From assembly GCA_029856365.1 (NCBI GenBank), contig JAHQWW010000009.1, forward strand, positions 1 to 64,000: DNA of 64,000 nucleotides. Direction: 5' to 3'. The notes below the pieces were generated by a model. It was given only the letters and a program-made list of their open reading frames with translations, did no database searches and was not told the DNA's origin. Shown here in pieces: positions 49,655 through 59,396 of this stretch (the first letter of the stretch is position 1; each line of letters begins with the position of its first letter). Both the position numbers and the translations under genes were made by a program. This DNA is from Candidatus Hodarchaeota archaeon. GTDB taxonomy: Archaea; Asgardarchaeota; Heimdallarchaeia; Hodarchaeales; Hodarchaeaceae.

Positions 49655-51574
49655 TTGTACTATTCTAGAATTATTTCTATGGCCCTATTATTAGTAATCA
49701 TCGGAACAGGATGGTCAATGTTATCGACATTGCTAGCTATTGACGAGGTGAGTACAAATTCCCAACAATTCCAAATTAATATAGATAACTCCCCTCAAAA
49801 TGACTTTAAAATTAATCCACAAACTTTGATTCAATCGAAAATTCAGCCAAGTAAGATTGAAACATCTGATCAAAGCACTTCCCCACCAAAAAACCAAGTT
49901 GCTGAAGCTGAAGAAGATATAAGACTCTTCTGGGTTCTAAACCTAGATGAGTGGGAATATGAAGAAATTAATGCCACTTTAATATTAGAAGGAGCACACT
50001 CCCTGATTTATACAGACCTCACTGTAGATACGAAACTTAATAATGTTATCATTGCAATAAATGAGTCATTTGAAACCAATATTTTTCCAACAATTACCGA
50101 TGTTTTCGGTCCTCCTCCAGATATCGATAAAAATGGGAAAATTATCATTTTAATTTTTGACATAATTGATGGCCAGAGCTCTACTTCCTTCGTTGCAGGC
50201 TTCTTTGATCCACGTCACGAATATGAAGATCTCAAGAATAGCGAAGAAGCAGAGATAATCAATATTGATGGCAATGAGGGTCTTGACCAGCTCGCTGATG
50301 GTCATTTTGAAACAATAGCTCATGAATTTCAACATATGATACACTTTCGTAATGATATCAATGAGAACATTTGGTTGGATGAAGCAGCATCCATGCTTGC
50401 AGAGTATCTTATAGGAAAGGATCCTTTTAGTGGAAATAATCCCTATAAACCAGCATTCGAATCAAATCCTGATGTCTCTCTGACTTATTGGGATTATTAC
50501 GGCACTCCAGGGCTTGTATTCGCCAATTATGGGGCAGCTTACGCGTTTTTCCTTTATCTTCTCGAACATTATGGTGGTTCTAGCATCATTGAAAATATTG
50601 TCAAGAATCGTAATAATAGCATCCTTAGTGTTGAACAAAGCCTCAATAAGGAGGGATATCCTGTAGAATTCAAAGAAGTGTTCCGAAATTGGACAATAGC
50701 AAATTATCTCAATGATATCTCTTTTGCCAATGGAAGCTACGGATATAAATCTATCTCTCTTGAAATGAAGCTTGATAATTACCCTTATACACAATCATCC
50801 ATTCCTCGAACAGAGAATTCCGTTCCGTACTGGAGTACTGATTATATAATGTTTTCTGATCGCATTGATATTCCCTTTAATTTTGAGTTCCAAGGAGATC
50901 TTAGCTCTGATTTCATGGTCACAGCTATTCTGACTAACCTTACGACTTCAAATACTGAAGTAATTCCAATTGAAATCTCTCCTGATGAATATGGTAATTT
51001 CTCAACAGGAGTCCAAGGTATATCTGCGGACGAAATCGTCCTCGCTATAAGTGCTTACACCCCACTTGATAAAAATGACCACAGTGATGATAATCCTGCA
51101 CCTTCACAGAATTATTGGTTTATGGTCAATCCTAAAGGAATAATCATTTCCCCAGGTAATTTCTCTTTTTCTGATAATAGGCAATATCTTCGACTCTGGA
51201 ATATCAGGGCTTATGACCAGAATGGGGTTTATTGGGATGATGCTGATGGAGCTACTTACAGTATTTTTACTACTTCTAGTAATTATACTGGAATTAGTGG
51301 GAACCTGACTTTCAATTCTGAAGCTAATTTCTGGGAAGTAACAGATATTGATCTATCAACTCTTCCCACAGGTAATACTACCTATCGTATAAAATATCAT
51401 TTCTTCAACTCCACTTGTAGCGGAATTGCTTTCTCTGAGACATTTGAAATTCAAACTAATACAACCCAATCATCTACCAGCACTACAACTGATGTCACTC
51501 CGATTCCAGGATTCATGTTGGTTATTTCTATCTTGACCATAGGTATTCTTATTGGCAATCGAAAGAAAAAATGA
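49655..51574 (+). CDS. Secreted, membrane-anchored zinc metalloprotease (HExxH, M30/M6-like)
   Basis: Signal segment, ETIAHEFQHMIHFRNDINENIWLDEAASMLAEYL, Thr-rich linker, C-terminal PGFMLVISILTIGILIGNRKKK anchor. Confidence 0.8.
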   Translation: MYYSRIISMALLLVIIGTGWSMLSTLLAIDEVSTNSQQFQINIDNSPQNDFKINPQTLIQSKIQPSKIETSDQSTSPPKNQVAEAEEDIRLFWVLNLDEWEYEEINATLILEGAHSLIYTDLTVDTKLNNVIIAINESFETNIFPTITDVFGPPPDIDKNGKIIILIFDIIDGQSSTSFVAGFFDPRHEYEDLKNSEEAEIINIDGNEGLDQLADGHFETIAHEFQHMIHFRNDINENIWLDEAASMLAEYLIGKDPFSGNNPYKPAFESNPDVSLTYWDYYGTPGLVFANYGAAYAFFLYLLEHYGGSSIIENIVKNRNNSILSVEQSLNKEGYPVEFKEVFRNWTIANYLNDISFANGSYGYKSISLEMKLDNYPYTQSSIPRTENSVPYWSTDYIMFSDRIDIPFNFEFQGDLSSDFMVTAILTNLTTSNTEVIPIEISPDEYGNFSTGVQGISADEIVLAISAYTPLDKNDHSDDNPAPSQNYWFMVNPKGIIISPGNFSFSDNRQYLRLWNIRAYDQNGVYWDDADGATYSIFTTSSNYTGISGNLTFNSEANFWEVTDIDLSTLPTGNTTYRIKYHFFNSTCSGIAFSETFEIQTNTTQSSTSTTTDVTPIPGFMLVISILTIGILIGNRKKK

Positions 51575-51589
51575 TTAGATTCACTGTTC

Positions 51590-53299
51590 TTATTTTCTAA
51601 AGACAAGAATGCTTTGATGAACAATGCTAGGAATATAGGAAAAAGGATACCCAAAGACATGTAGTGCCTTATCTGGAGAGTACCAAATGATTTCGGTTTC
51701 AAAGTTATAACCAATATCTAACAACACCTTGGAAAGCATTGAAGACAGAAATAGGTATCTCCCCACCTTTGAAGCTTTTCCGTTTTTAACTTCTTCGATA
51801 GTTCGATACATATTACCGATGAATACCACTAAATATTTTCCAGCAATAAGCTTCGGATAACACTGACTAAAAACTGTTTTTAATAAATTGAGCCATTCTT
51901 TAATTGTAAGAATAGAAGCTTGATTGAAACTATGTAAAGGGGAGGGTAATTTGTCTTGTGATTGCTCCCCAGCTTTAGAAAAACGACCTCGTGTTTTTTG
52001 AAGCTTATCCATTGCCCAATAGGGAACATCTGTTAAAATTAGGCTAATACTATCATCACTTACATTTATGTTTACTACTTGTCGTGAATCTCCAATTATG
52101 AATTTTTGTGGTGTTAGGCCGTTATCTTGTGAAACTTGTAAATAGATGGTTTTCCAGCGTTCATTGATATCTATTCCAATAGCTTTTCTCCCCGATATGC
52201 TAGCTCCTAACAGGGTTCCTCCAACACCAGCAAAAGGATCTAATATCACACCTTCTCGACTTTTTGAATATTTTTTAATCAATATTTGAGCCAATTCTGG
52301 AGGTTTCATACCTCCATGTTCACTTCGTAATTTATGATTGAATGAGGGTGGGAAGGATTTGTGTATAATGTGTGTGTCGCCTACTGGAATATTTTTTTCA
52401 AAAAAAAGGGAGGGATCGTTAAGACAATTCTCATTAGAAGATTTCTTTCGAAAAACTAAGAAACGACGAAGCATTCTCTTATAAATTGTCTCTTTTGATG
52501 AATTAGGATCAAACTGAATTCTTTCTGCTTTTAGAACCAATCCCATCTTTTGTAGATTGTGTGTTAAAACTGCTGAAAGAGCAAAATTCACGGGTGGAAA
52601 GCCCCTTTTTTTTGATATTCCTTTAATAAATCCATTAGGAACTGAAACGACAAGATATTTGGATTCCTTCAATTTTTTTGTTGTCTCAGAAAGAATGGTG
52701 CATATCAAGGAACACCAGTGTTTTACGGATCTTTTAGGTGATTTATTAAAATTATTAAGCGTTATAGCAATTTTTTCATTATCTTTTGGCCCCGAAATAT
52801 CCCAGATTGGGATATCAGAAAGAATAAAATCAACGGAATCATTTTTGATTTTTGATAGAACTGGAATTGGATTACCAGGTTTCATTCCTTGCTCTGGGAT
52901 GTTTAGCTTCTTTATCAATTGGTAATATCTTTTTATGAGGGATTGATTATTTTCAATTCCAATACATCTCCTTCTAGGAGGAGGAGTGCATTCATTTGCA
53001 AAGAAGCTTCCAATTAATGTACTACCTATTCCCGCAAAAGGATCTAAGATAGTATCTCCAGGTTTTGAGAAGGTTTCTATGAAGTCTTTACTCAAATCAC
53101 TAGGAATGGGGTTGTAAGTCCTACTTTTTATATTAGATGGCCAGATCAGAGGAAATAATTTAGGAATGATTGTTTTTGTTGAAAAAAGCCATTCTTTTCC
53201 CGTTAAATCATTCAGAGTGTTACGCTTATCATAAATTCCCCTTTCTTGACGATTTTCTTGATAATCTTTCAAAGCGAGTGAAGGCAAAATTACTTTCAT
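51590..53299 (-). CDS. DNA methyltransferase with two tandem MTase domains
   Basis: Domain 1: DPFAGIGSTLIGSFF..LSDIPIW; domain 2: DPFAGVGGTLLGASISGRKAIGIDIN..LTDVPYW. Confidence 0.8.
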   Translation of the reverse strand: MKVILPSLALKDYQENRQERGIYDKRNTLNDLTGKEWLFSTKTIIPKLFPLIWPSNIKSRTYNPIPSDLSKDFIETFSKPGDTILDPFAGIGSTLIGSFFANECTPPPRRRCIGIENNQSLIKRYYQLIKKLNIPEQGMKPGNPIPVLSKIKNDSVDFILSDIPIWDISGPKDNEKIAITLNNFNKSPKRSVKHWCSLICTILSETTKKLKESKYLVVSVPNGFIKGISKKRGFPPVNFALSAVLTHNLQKMGLVLKAERIQFDPNSSKETIYKRMLRRFLVFRKKSSNENCLNDPSLFFEKNIPVGDTHIIHKSFPPSFNHKLRSEHGGMKPPELAQILIKKYSKSREGVILDPFAGVGGTLLGASISGRKAIGIDINERWKTIYLQVSQDNGLTPQKFIIGDSRQVVNINVSDDSISLILTDVPYWAMDKLQKTRGRFSKAGEQSQDKLPSPLHSFNQASILTIKEWLNLLKTVFSQCYPKLIAGKYLVVFIGNMYRTIEEVKNGKASKVGRYLFLSSMLSKVLLDIGYNFETEIIWYSPDKALHVFGYPFSYIPSIVHQSILVFRK

Positions 53300-53329
53300 C
53301 CATTATAAGAATTATCTGTGTTATCTACC

Positions 53330-53650
53330 TTAAATTTGCAATAAAATCGCAGAAATGAGCCATAGGACAACTGGTCCACCAAATAGAAGTAATAAACCTA
53401 AGTAAGCAATCATACGAATCCGTACAACACGATTACGACATGGTTTGCAATATATTTTCTTAACAAAATTCCTTTTTTGTCCAACAAACTGTTGAAAGAA
53501 GTTTACAGACCAATCTTCAATATAACAATCAGGACAAAAATACTCATGACACCGTTCACACTCTTTTGTTTCAAAGTTGTTTGAATGATTTACGCATCCA
53601 CGGCCCTTTCTATGTTGTTTCTCTTTTGTTTTCGCCATATAATGTATCAC
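53330..53650 (-). CDS. B-box-like zinc-finger protein with C-terminal TM
   Basis: CVNHSNNFETKECERCHEYFCPDCY..CKPCRNR followed by a hydrophobic C-terminus. Confidence 0.65.
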   Translation of the reverse strand: MIHYMAKTKEKQHRKGRGCVNHSNNFETKECERCHEYFCPDCYIEDWSVNFFQQFVGQKRNFVKKIYCKPCRNRVVRIRMIAYLGLLLLFGGPVVLWLISAILLQI

Positions 53651-55359
53651 GCTTTGTCTGCACGTTTCTGACGTTTCAATTGCTCTTGATAAAGCTGTCT
53701 AACCGTTTCTATGTTGTCTACATCTTCAATTTCTTTATCAATTCGAATTCTCTTTATTCTTGCAAATCGTAACGCCATGCCTGAGGAATATTTTGATGAT
53801 TCTTGAATATTGTCAAATTCAACTTCTACGACTATTTCTGGTTGAACACTTATTCCATATGGTTCTTGTGATAATTCTAACTCTTGTAATCGTTCGGTTA
53901 ATTGAATGAATTCTTCATCCTTTAATCCTTTGAATGTTTTACCGATCACACAAAATTCATTATTGTCACGTGCAGCTAGATGATAATTTGATAACCATCC
54001 AGTTCGTCTTCCATGTCCCCATTCTGCTCCTACAATAACTAAATCGAGAGTGGGTAAGGTAACTTTAAGTTTTAACCATCCTTTCCCACGTTTCCCAGCT
54101 TGATATTCGGATACTGGGTCTTTAAGCATTAAACCCTCCGAACCATTTAGGATAGCTTCTTGAAGTTGGTTCTGAATATCAACCTTATTTCCTAGGATTT
54201 TATGCTCCATTTTAATTATATTCTTTCGGTCTGGAATTGAAGAATATAATATCTCCTTTCTTTTCATCAGTTGAGTATTTAAAAGAGATTTTCCTTGGTG
54301 TAAAAGGATATCAAAGATGTAATAATAACATGGAATGGATTTGACTGAAATATCGATATCACGTTTTCTCTGAATTCGTGTTGAAAGATCTTGAAAAAAC
54401 ACTGGTTTTCCATCAACGAGTGCTACAACTTCACCATCAAGGATACTTGGAGTTAATTGCTTTCTAAGGTCGCTTGAAATTGAGTCTATGATTTCAGGAA
54501 ACGCGTGTGTGACATCTTCAAGGTTTCTTGAGTAAAGTTTAGACCTATTCTTGCCCACATGGAGCTGTGCACGAAATCCATCAATTTTTGGTTCACAAAC
54601 CAGCCTTTTATAATTATCTAACACCTCATCAATCGATTCAGCCTTTGAAGCTAACATAGAGCGTAATGGATGAAATATACGTGGCTTTAGTAAGTGTAAA
54701 TCAACTGAATGATCTTTAGCTACTTGGGCAACTTCTCCAATGTCACTAAGGACCATGTATGCATATCTGACATCTTTATTGCTACGATTAAAGGCTTCAG
54801 CGATTGCATCTAATAACAAACCTCCCCGAAAACCAGTTCTTGTGTCAGAAGTAATAATTCGAGCAATATATTTTGCCTCTAAGGGGGAAGCATTTCTTAA
54901 TGATTGCGATAATTGGCTTTGCTTTGCTTTTTGCGATCCTTTCCCTTTTAATGAAGCTATTTTTACGAGATGCTTATTTACACCTTCAATTGTAAGTTCT
55001 TTAGTTTCCCTTTGTCCAAAATAGCTGTCAAGAGATTTAGGCTGGGGTGTTCGTTCTAGTAAAGCATATTCAATTAAACTCCCAAAATCTGCTTTTATTC
55101 CATAAAAACCACTCAAATCGTCAGGAGTTCTACTAGTGAGTTGATATATAACATTCATAAAAGAACTCCAACCAAATTGAATTTTATTTTCCGAAGTCTT
55201 TGAAAATGGTTGACCTGTTGCATAGTAACACACGAGAGGTAGTTGAGATTCAGATAATTTTCTTAAAAACGACGCAAAAATTGTCACCTTTTCATTCTTC
55301 TTGCTAGTTGAATCGACTTCCTCCATCACTTTGCAAAAATCTTTGAATTTCAGTGTCAT
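53647..55359 (-). CDS. lig: ATP-dependent DNA ligase
   Basis: Adenylation motif VCEPKIDGFRAQLH; LDGEVVAL; EGLMLKDP; KRGKGWLKLK; large N-terminal ligase domain. Confidence 0.95.
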   Translation of the reverse strand: MTLKFKDFCKVMEEVDSTSKKNEKVTIFASFLRKLSESQLPLVCYYATGQPFSKTSENKIQFGWSSFMNVIYQLTSRTPDDLSGFYGIKADFGSLIEYALLERTPQPKSLDSYFGQRETKELTIEGVNKHLVKIASLKGKGSQKAKQSQLSQSLRNASPLEAKYIARIITSDTRTGFRGGLLLDAIAEAFNRSNKDVRYAYMVLSDIGEVAQVAKDHSVDLHLLKPRIFHPLRSMLASKAESIDEVLDNYKRLVCEPKIDGFRAQLHVGKNRSKLYSRNLEDVTHAFPEIIDSISSDLRKQLTPSILDGEVVALVDGKPVFFQDLSTRIQRKRDIDISVKSIPCYYYIFDILLHQGKSLLNTQLMKRKEILYSSIPDRKNIIKMEHKILGNKVDIQNQLQEAILNGSEGLMLKDPVSEYQAGKRGKGWLKLKVTLPTLDLVIVGAEWGHGRRTGWLSNYHLAARDNNEFCVIGKTFKGLKDEEFIQLTERLQELELSQEPYGISVQPEIVVEVEFDNIQESSKYSSGMALRFARIKRIRIDKEIEDVDNIETVRQLYQEQLKRQKRADKA

Positions 55360-55484
55360 CGTCCTCTAAGACTTCTTATTACCTGTTATTATAATATTAG
55401 AGAGAATTACCTTGAAAATAAATCTTATCTTTCTGAATTAGGTCAAGTGGGAATTATCTAGAGGATAAATCAAAGGCGAATTAA

Positions 55485-56687
55485 ATGAACTTCCGTGAAG
55501 CAACAAACGAAGATCAAGTGGTAATTAGAAAAATAGCACGATATGCTTTTAGTGGTTACAGAAATAAGTATGAAGATCCTAATAGCCCCGAGCCATCTGA
55601 TTTCCCATATTCAGCCAGAGATTATGTAGTTGAGGATTTTAATACCATCATTGCTGTCATAGGAGTAATAGATTTTTCCCAACGTCTTCGAGGAAGTTGG
55701 ATAAAAATGGCAGGGATGACGAGAGTAGCGTGTCGGCCCGAATATCGCCGTCAAGGTCATATTACAAAGTTGTTTCAATTCGTCTTTAAAAAGATTCATG
55801 AACAGAATTTCTTAGTTTCAGCGTTATATCCCTTTGTTTTTAGTTTCTATCAGAATTTAGGATATGGACAAGCAGATTCTCTCCATGTTTATACTATCAA
55901 AAGTTCTGATATAATCCAAGAACCAGTATCAAACCGTGTCATCGTTGAAGACTTCGATCCAAACTATACACGATGTCAACCTCTCTACAAGCGTCTGAGT
56001 CAGCAAATAGATGGGTTAGTCAAAAGACCAGCTAGTGTATGGAAAAATCTTGACAGTTGGGACTGGAAAAAACACGGATTTCAATTTATTTGTCAAGACT
56101 CCCAAGGGAGAGATGTTGGCTATCTGTTGCTACGATTTGAACGAAAAAACCAAGATTATCCTTTTCCTTTCCTCGGAGTAAGAGAGATAGTGTATTTTGA
56201 CTCAGAAACCAAGCAAGCATTCCTGAATTTTCTTGCAAACCACGATTCGCAGAGAGAATATATAAAATTGGTTCCTTTTGAGTTCAATCTGTTACCATAC
56301 CTGAAAAGCCCTCGAATGAAGGAAAATCAAGTAATTGCGAATTCTATGTTTCGAATTATCGATGTTGAACACTTACTACCTCGTTTAAAATATCGAGAGG
56401 ATATTAATGAACGAATTACTATTGATCTTGAGGATCCAGCTACTCAATGTCCTTGGAATAATGGAGTTTTTACCCTGGAAGTTAAAGACGGAAATGGGAA
56501 AATAACAACTCAATCTTCTTCAGATAGTCTTCGAATGGGTATTAAAGCTTTTGGTCAAGTTCTTATTGGATTTCATGGCCCAAAGGAACTCGCTGAAGCA
56601 GGCCAAATACAGGGTTCCACTCAATCCATAGATGTTTTGGCTAGAATATTCCCCAAACAAACAACCTCTTTACGTGATTTTTTCTGA
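55485..56687 (+). CDS. Eis-like GNAT acetyltransferase
   Basis: AGMTRVACRPEYRRQGHITKLFQFVFKKIHEQNFLVSALYPFVFSFYQNLGYG. Confidence 0.88.
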   Translation: MNFREATNEDQVVIRKIARYAFSGYRNKYEDPNSPEPSDFPYSARDYVVEDFNTIIAVIGVIDFSQRLRGSWIKMAGMTRVACRPEYRRQGHITKLFQFVFKKIHEQNFLVSALYPFVFSFYQNLGYGQADSLHVYTIKSSDIIQEPVSNRVIVEDFDPNYTRCQPLYKRLSQQIDGLVKRPASVWKNLDSWDWKKHGFQFICQDSQGRDVGYLLLRFERKNQDYPFPFLGVREIVYFDSETKQAFLNFLANHDSQREYIKLVPFEFNLLPYLKSPRMKENQVIANSMFRIIDVEHLLPRLKYREDINERITIDLEDPATQCPWNNGVFTLEVKDGNGKITTQSSSDSLRMGIKAFGQVLIGFHGPKELAEAGQIQGSTQSIDVLARIFPKQTTSLRDFF

Positions 56688-56793
56688 GTTAAATACCTCA
56701 GATAAAAAGCCTCTATCAATGGTTGAGTATATGTAAAACTAACTGATTAATTTCTGAAACAATTTTTAGCCACAACGAGACAAGGATGAAGTT

Positions 56794-58083
56794 TTACCTG
56801 TCTTTAAAGGCAATTTCAAATTGTTTAGCGAACATCCCCATTACAATTTTGGCTTTAGCCAATCTACCGATCTCTGATTGAACTTCTGGATCTAAGCCTG
56901 CTGGAGAACTATTTTCCCAAGGGGTACCTGGAAGAGGCATAAAGTAATGGAGTCTTACACGAGCTTTTTTTCCAAGGTCTCGAATTAAAGTTAATGTTTG
57001 CCACTGTTCATCGATGGTTTCAGAGGGCACTCCAAGTAAGAAGTCAAATACAGGTGTGAGGCCTTGGGAGATCAGTAAATCTAATGCTTGCAGCCCATCT
57101 GCAACAGAATGGCCTCTACGCATTTCATAAAGGACACGATCAGAGCCACTTTGAAATCCAACTGATACTTGACGATTAGTTACCTCATCAAATAATGATA
57201 TTGTTTTATTTGTTATATACTCGGGTCTAACCTCTGAAGGAAAAGTTCCAAAAAAGATTCGTATATTATATTGTGAAAGTCGCTTTAAGAGCTTAGTCAG
57301 GGCTTCATAATTTGGTTGACCACGTTTTTTCTCCATGTATCCAAGTGAATTGGGTGCAATAAAGCGAATATCAATGTTTTTTTTCAATGGTTTAAAATGT
57401 TGAATATAGTGCTCTACAATCTTAGTAATAGTATCGATCGATCGAAACCGAGGATTACCATACACATAGGGCACTTGACAAAACCGACAGCGAAAGGAAC
57501 ATCCCCGCATTAACTCAATGGGAGGATGTAGCGGGAAATTTGTGTTATCAGAGTACGGGCAATGATCATTTAGATTTATCGGATCTCGTGAGGGAGTTTG
57601 GACTAACTCTCCTCCATCATTCAGAAATGCGATTCCAGGTAAAGATGTTATATTTTTCTGTTGAAATCCAGTGTTCATTAATGTACGTATGAATTCAGGA
57701 AAAGCTATTTCCCCCTCACCTTTTATCACATAATTTGCTCCCATTTCTAAGATTGTTTGAGGATCTCCAGAGGCATGGAACCCACCAATTACTGTGATCA
57801 ACTTTGATGACGAGATCTTCTCGTTAATATGTGATAACCGATCCTTTAGCGAACTAAGAGTTGTGATTCGTGCTGATTCTCCATAAATTACATGAAGTCC
57901 AAGATCTAATTTTGTATGAATTTGAGTGATGGGATCTCCCTTAATAATCTCATAAGGAAGCCTATGTTGCTGAAGACTAGAAACCAAAGGTCCAAGTGCA
58001 TACCACGTGGTTTTATCCCAATATAACAGAATCATACATTTACTGGGAGATTGTTGCATGAAGACAGAATACCTCAATGACAA
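56794..58083 (-). CDS. B12-binding / radical SAM protein (MJ_1487-like)
   Basis: CxxxCxxC in MRGCSFRCRFCQVPYVYGNPRFRS; GGFHASGDPQTILEMGANYVIKGEGE; FQSGSDRVLYEMRRGHS. Confidence 0.88.
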   Translation of the reverse strand: MSLRYSVFMQQSPSKCMILLYWDKTTWYALGPLVSSLQQHRLPYEIIKGDPITQIHTKLDLGLHVIYGESARITTLSSLKDRLSHINEKISSSKLITVIGGFHASGDPQTILEMGANYVIKGEGEIAFPEFIRTLMNTGFQQKNITSLPGIAFLNDGGELVQTPSRDPINLNDHCPYSDNTNFPLHPPIELMRGCSFRCRFCQVPYVYGNPRFRSIDTITKIVEHYIQHFKPLKKNIDIRFIAPNSLGYMEKKRGQPNYEALTKLLKRLSQYNIRIFFGTFPSEVRPEYITNKTISLFDEVTNRQVSVGFQSGSDRVLYEMRRGHSVADGLQALDLLISQGLTPVFDFLLGVPSETIDEQWQTLTLIRDLGKKARVRLHYFMPLPGTPWENSSPAGLDPEVQSEIGRLAKAKIVMGMFAKQFEIAFKDR

Positions 58084-58291
58084 GAATTCATGTATCTCTG
58101 CATCAAGACTTCATTTATAAGTAATATTAGGTGAATAAAAGAAAAATACAATCATCACATAATAATAGCAAATCAAAAAAATCACAATGAATTTTAAAAA
58201 AAATTGGTAGTTCGGTCTTCATGTGAGTTTTTGGGGAAAAAACTACACAAACCAAATTACATTGGTTTTTAATGAATAATACCTATTCATT

Positions 58292-58426
58292 CCCTTGGTA
58301 GCTCAGCCTGGCAAGAGCCCCCGGCTGTAGGCGCAGATGCCACACCTTGGATGATCCGATGAAAAGGTTGTTAGTTGGGCTTTAGCAGAAACCGGGTTGT
58401 CCCGTGTTCAAATCACGGCCAAGGGA
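58292..58426 (+). tRNA. trnY: tRNA-Tyr (GTA) with about 60-nt intron after position 37 (intron roughly 58331-58390)
   Basis: Acceptor CCCTTGG/CCAAGGG + A73; D-arm GCTC..GAGC; anticodon arm CCCGG-CTGTAG|intron|A-CCGGG; T-arm CCGTG-TTCAAAT-CACGG; CCA not encoded. Confidence 0.93.
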
Positions 58427-58441
58427 TTTTACATATTCCAA

Positions 58442-58843
58442 TTACTCTTCTGAAGAAAGCTCAAGCAAGCTTTCGATCTTGTCGAGCCGTGTGTGGAGTT
58501 TTTGAAGCGAGCTTATGATAATGGTTAATTTTCGATCTAATTCCGTGGCTTCCCCCTCTAGTTCAAATTCTTGTGGTATTAGATCCTTTCCTTCACCTAA
58601 ACCTGCTTGTTTATAGAGATCTCCTGCTACTTGAATTAAGGCTGCTTCAGTGATTTGATGTTCAATATCAGCTTCAGTACAGGCTTGATTAAGGGCACTT
58701 TGAATTGAGGATTCAGTTAAAGTTCCTGCAATGTCCACAGTTGTGATGGAATCACCACGAAAAATCAGCTCTACAACATTGGCTCCCGATTTTTTTGACA
58801 AACGGGCACGAAAAGCCATCCCAGGTATTGAAACTTCAGGCAT
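58442..58843 (-). CDS. Hypothetical protein with C-terminal coiled-coil-like segment
   Basis: 133-aa ORF, MPEVSIPGMAFRARLSKKSGANVVELIFRGDSITTVDIAG...; convergent with the tRNA. Confidence 0.65.
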   Translation of the reverse strand: MPEVSIPGMAFRARLSKKSGANVVELIFRGDSITTVDIAGTLTESSIQSALNQACTEADIEHQITEAALIQVAGDLYKQAGLGEGKDLIPQEFELEGEATELDRKLTIIISSLQKLHTRLDKIESLLELSSEE

Positions 58844-59024
58844 TCACAATTTCCTCTTTAATTTAGTTTTTATCATTGGACTGAATAGATTAAGCTTTAT
58901 GTCTTAATGATATCTTTTAAGTCTAGAGGAATGACTCAATCATTATTCTACTCTAACTTGCGAAGAAAACAGCCACAAAGCTTTTACAACCAGAAGCTTT
59001 ACGAAAAAGTCGCTTATTACACCA

Positions 59025-59396
59025 TTAACCAAACAGATCCCGAAAACCCCGTCGTACTGAATCTAGAAATGAAAGCCCTTGGAGCATTAATCGTTGTACT
59101 TCTAGAAGATAACGTCTACGCGCTAATGTTTCTTGAAAAACGAAATAAGATACAATGAAATCTGCAGCTGCTGCCACTCCAACTAATAAACGCACAACAC
59201 TAAGGTCTTCACTTGTATCAAGTAGAAAAAGAATGATTGATACCCCTAGCATAACTACTCCTGCAAAAACTGCTAAAATTGTTATGAATAACCAGATGTG
59301 ATATTGACGTTCTAACTGGGCTGCCTCTCCACGTCCTGAATCGAGAATTTTTCGAATACTGGGTGGTATTGCTGATGTGATGGTAAATCCCTCAAT
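59025..59396 (-). CDS. Small two-TM membrane protein (extended N-terminus, probable non-ATG start)
   Basis: Track ORF starts at ATG 59252, but the frame is open and coding-like upstream (IEGFTITSAIPPSIRKILDSGRGEAAQLERQYHIWLFITILAVFAGVV-M...), reaching ATT at 59394-59396, which overlaps the stop of the upstream ABC ATPase gene (ATTGA). Confidence 0.55.
   Translation of the reverse strand: MEGFTITSAIPPSIRKILDSGRGEAAQLERQYHIWLFITILAVFAGVVMLGVSIILFLLDTSEDLSVVRLLVGVAAAADFIVSYFVFQETLARRRYLLEVQRLMLQGLSFLDSVRRGFRDLFG

Noticed and set aside
58331-58390. C/D-box guide RNA in the tRNA-Tyr intron
   Set aside because: A C-like box is present but no convincing CTGA box D or D' pair; kept only as a remark.
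58907-59158. Plus-strand 83-aa ORF
   Set aside because: Mostly antisense to the better-supported membrane protein on the minus strand; low-complexity-like composition.
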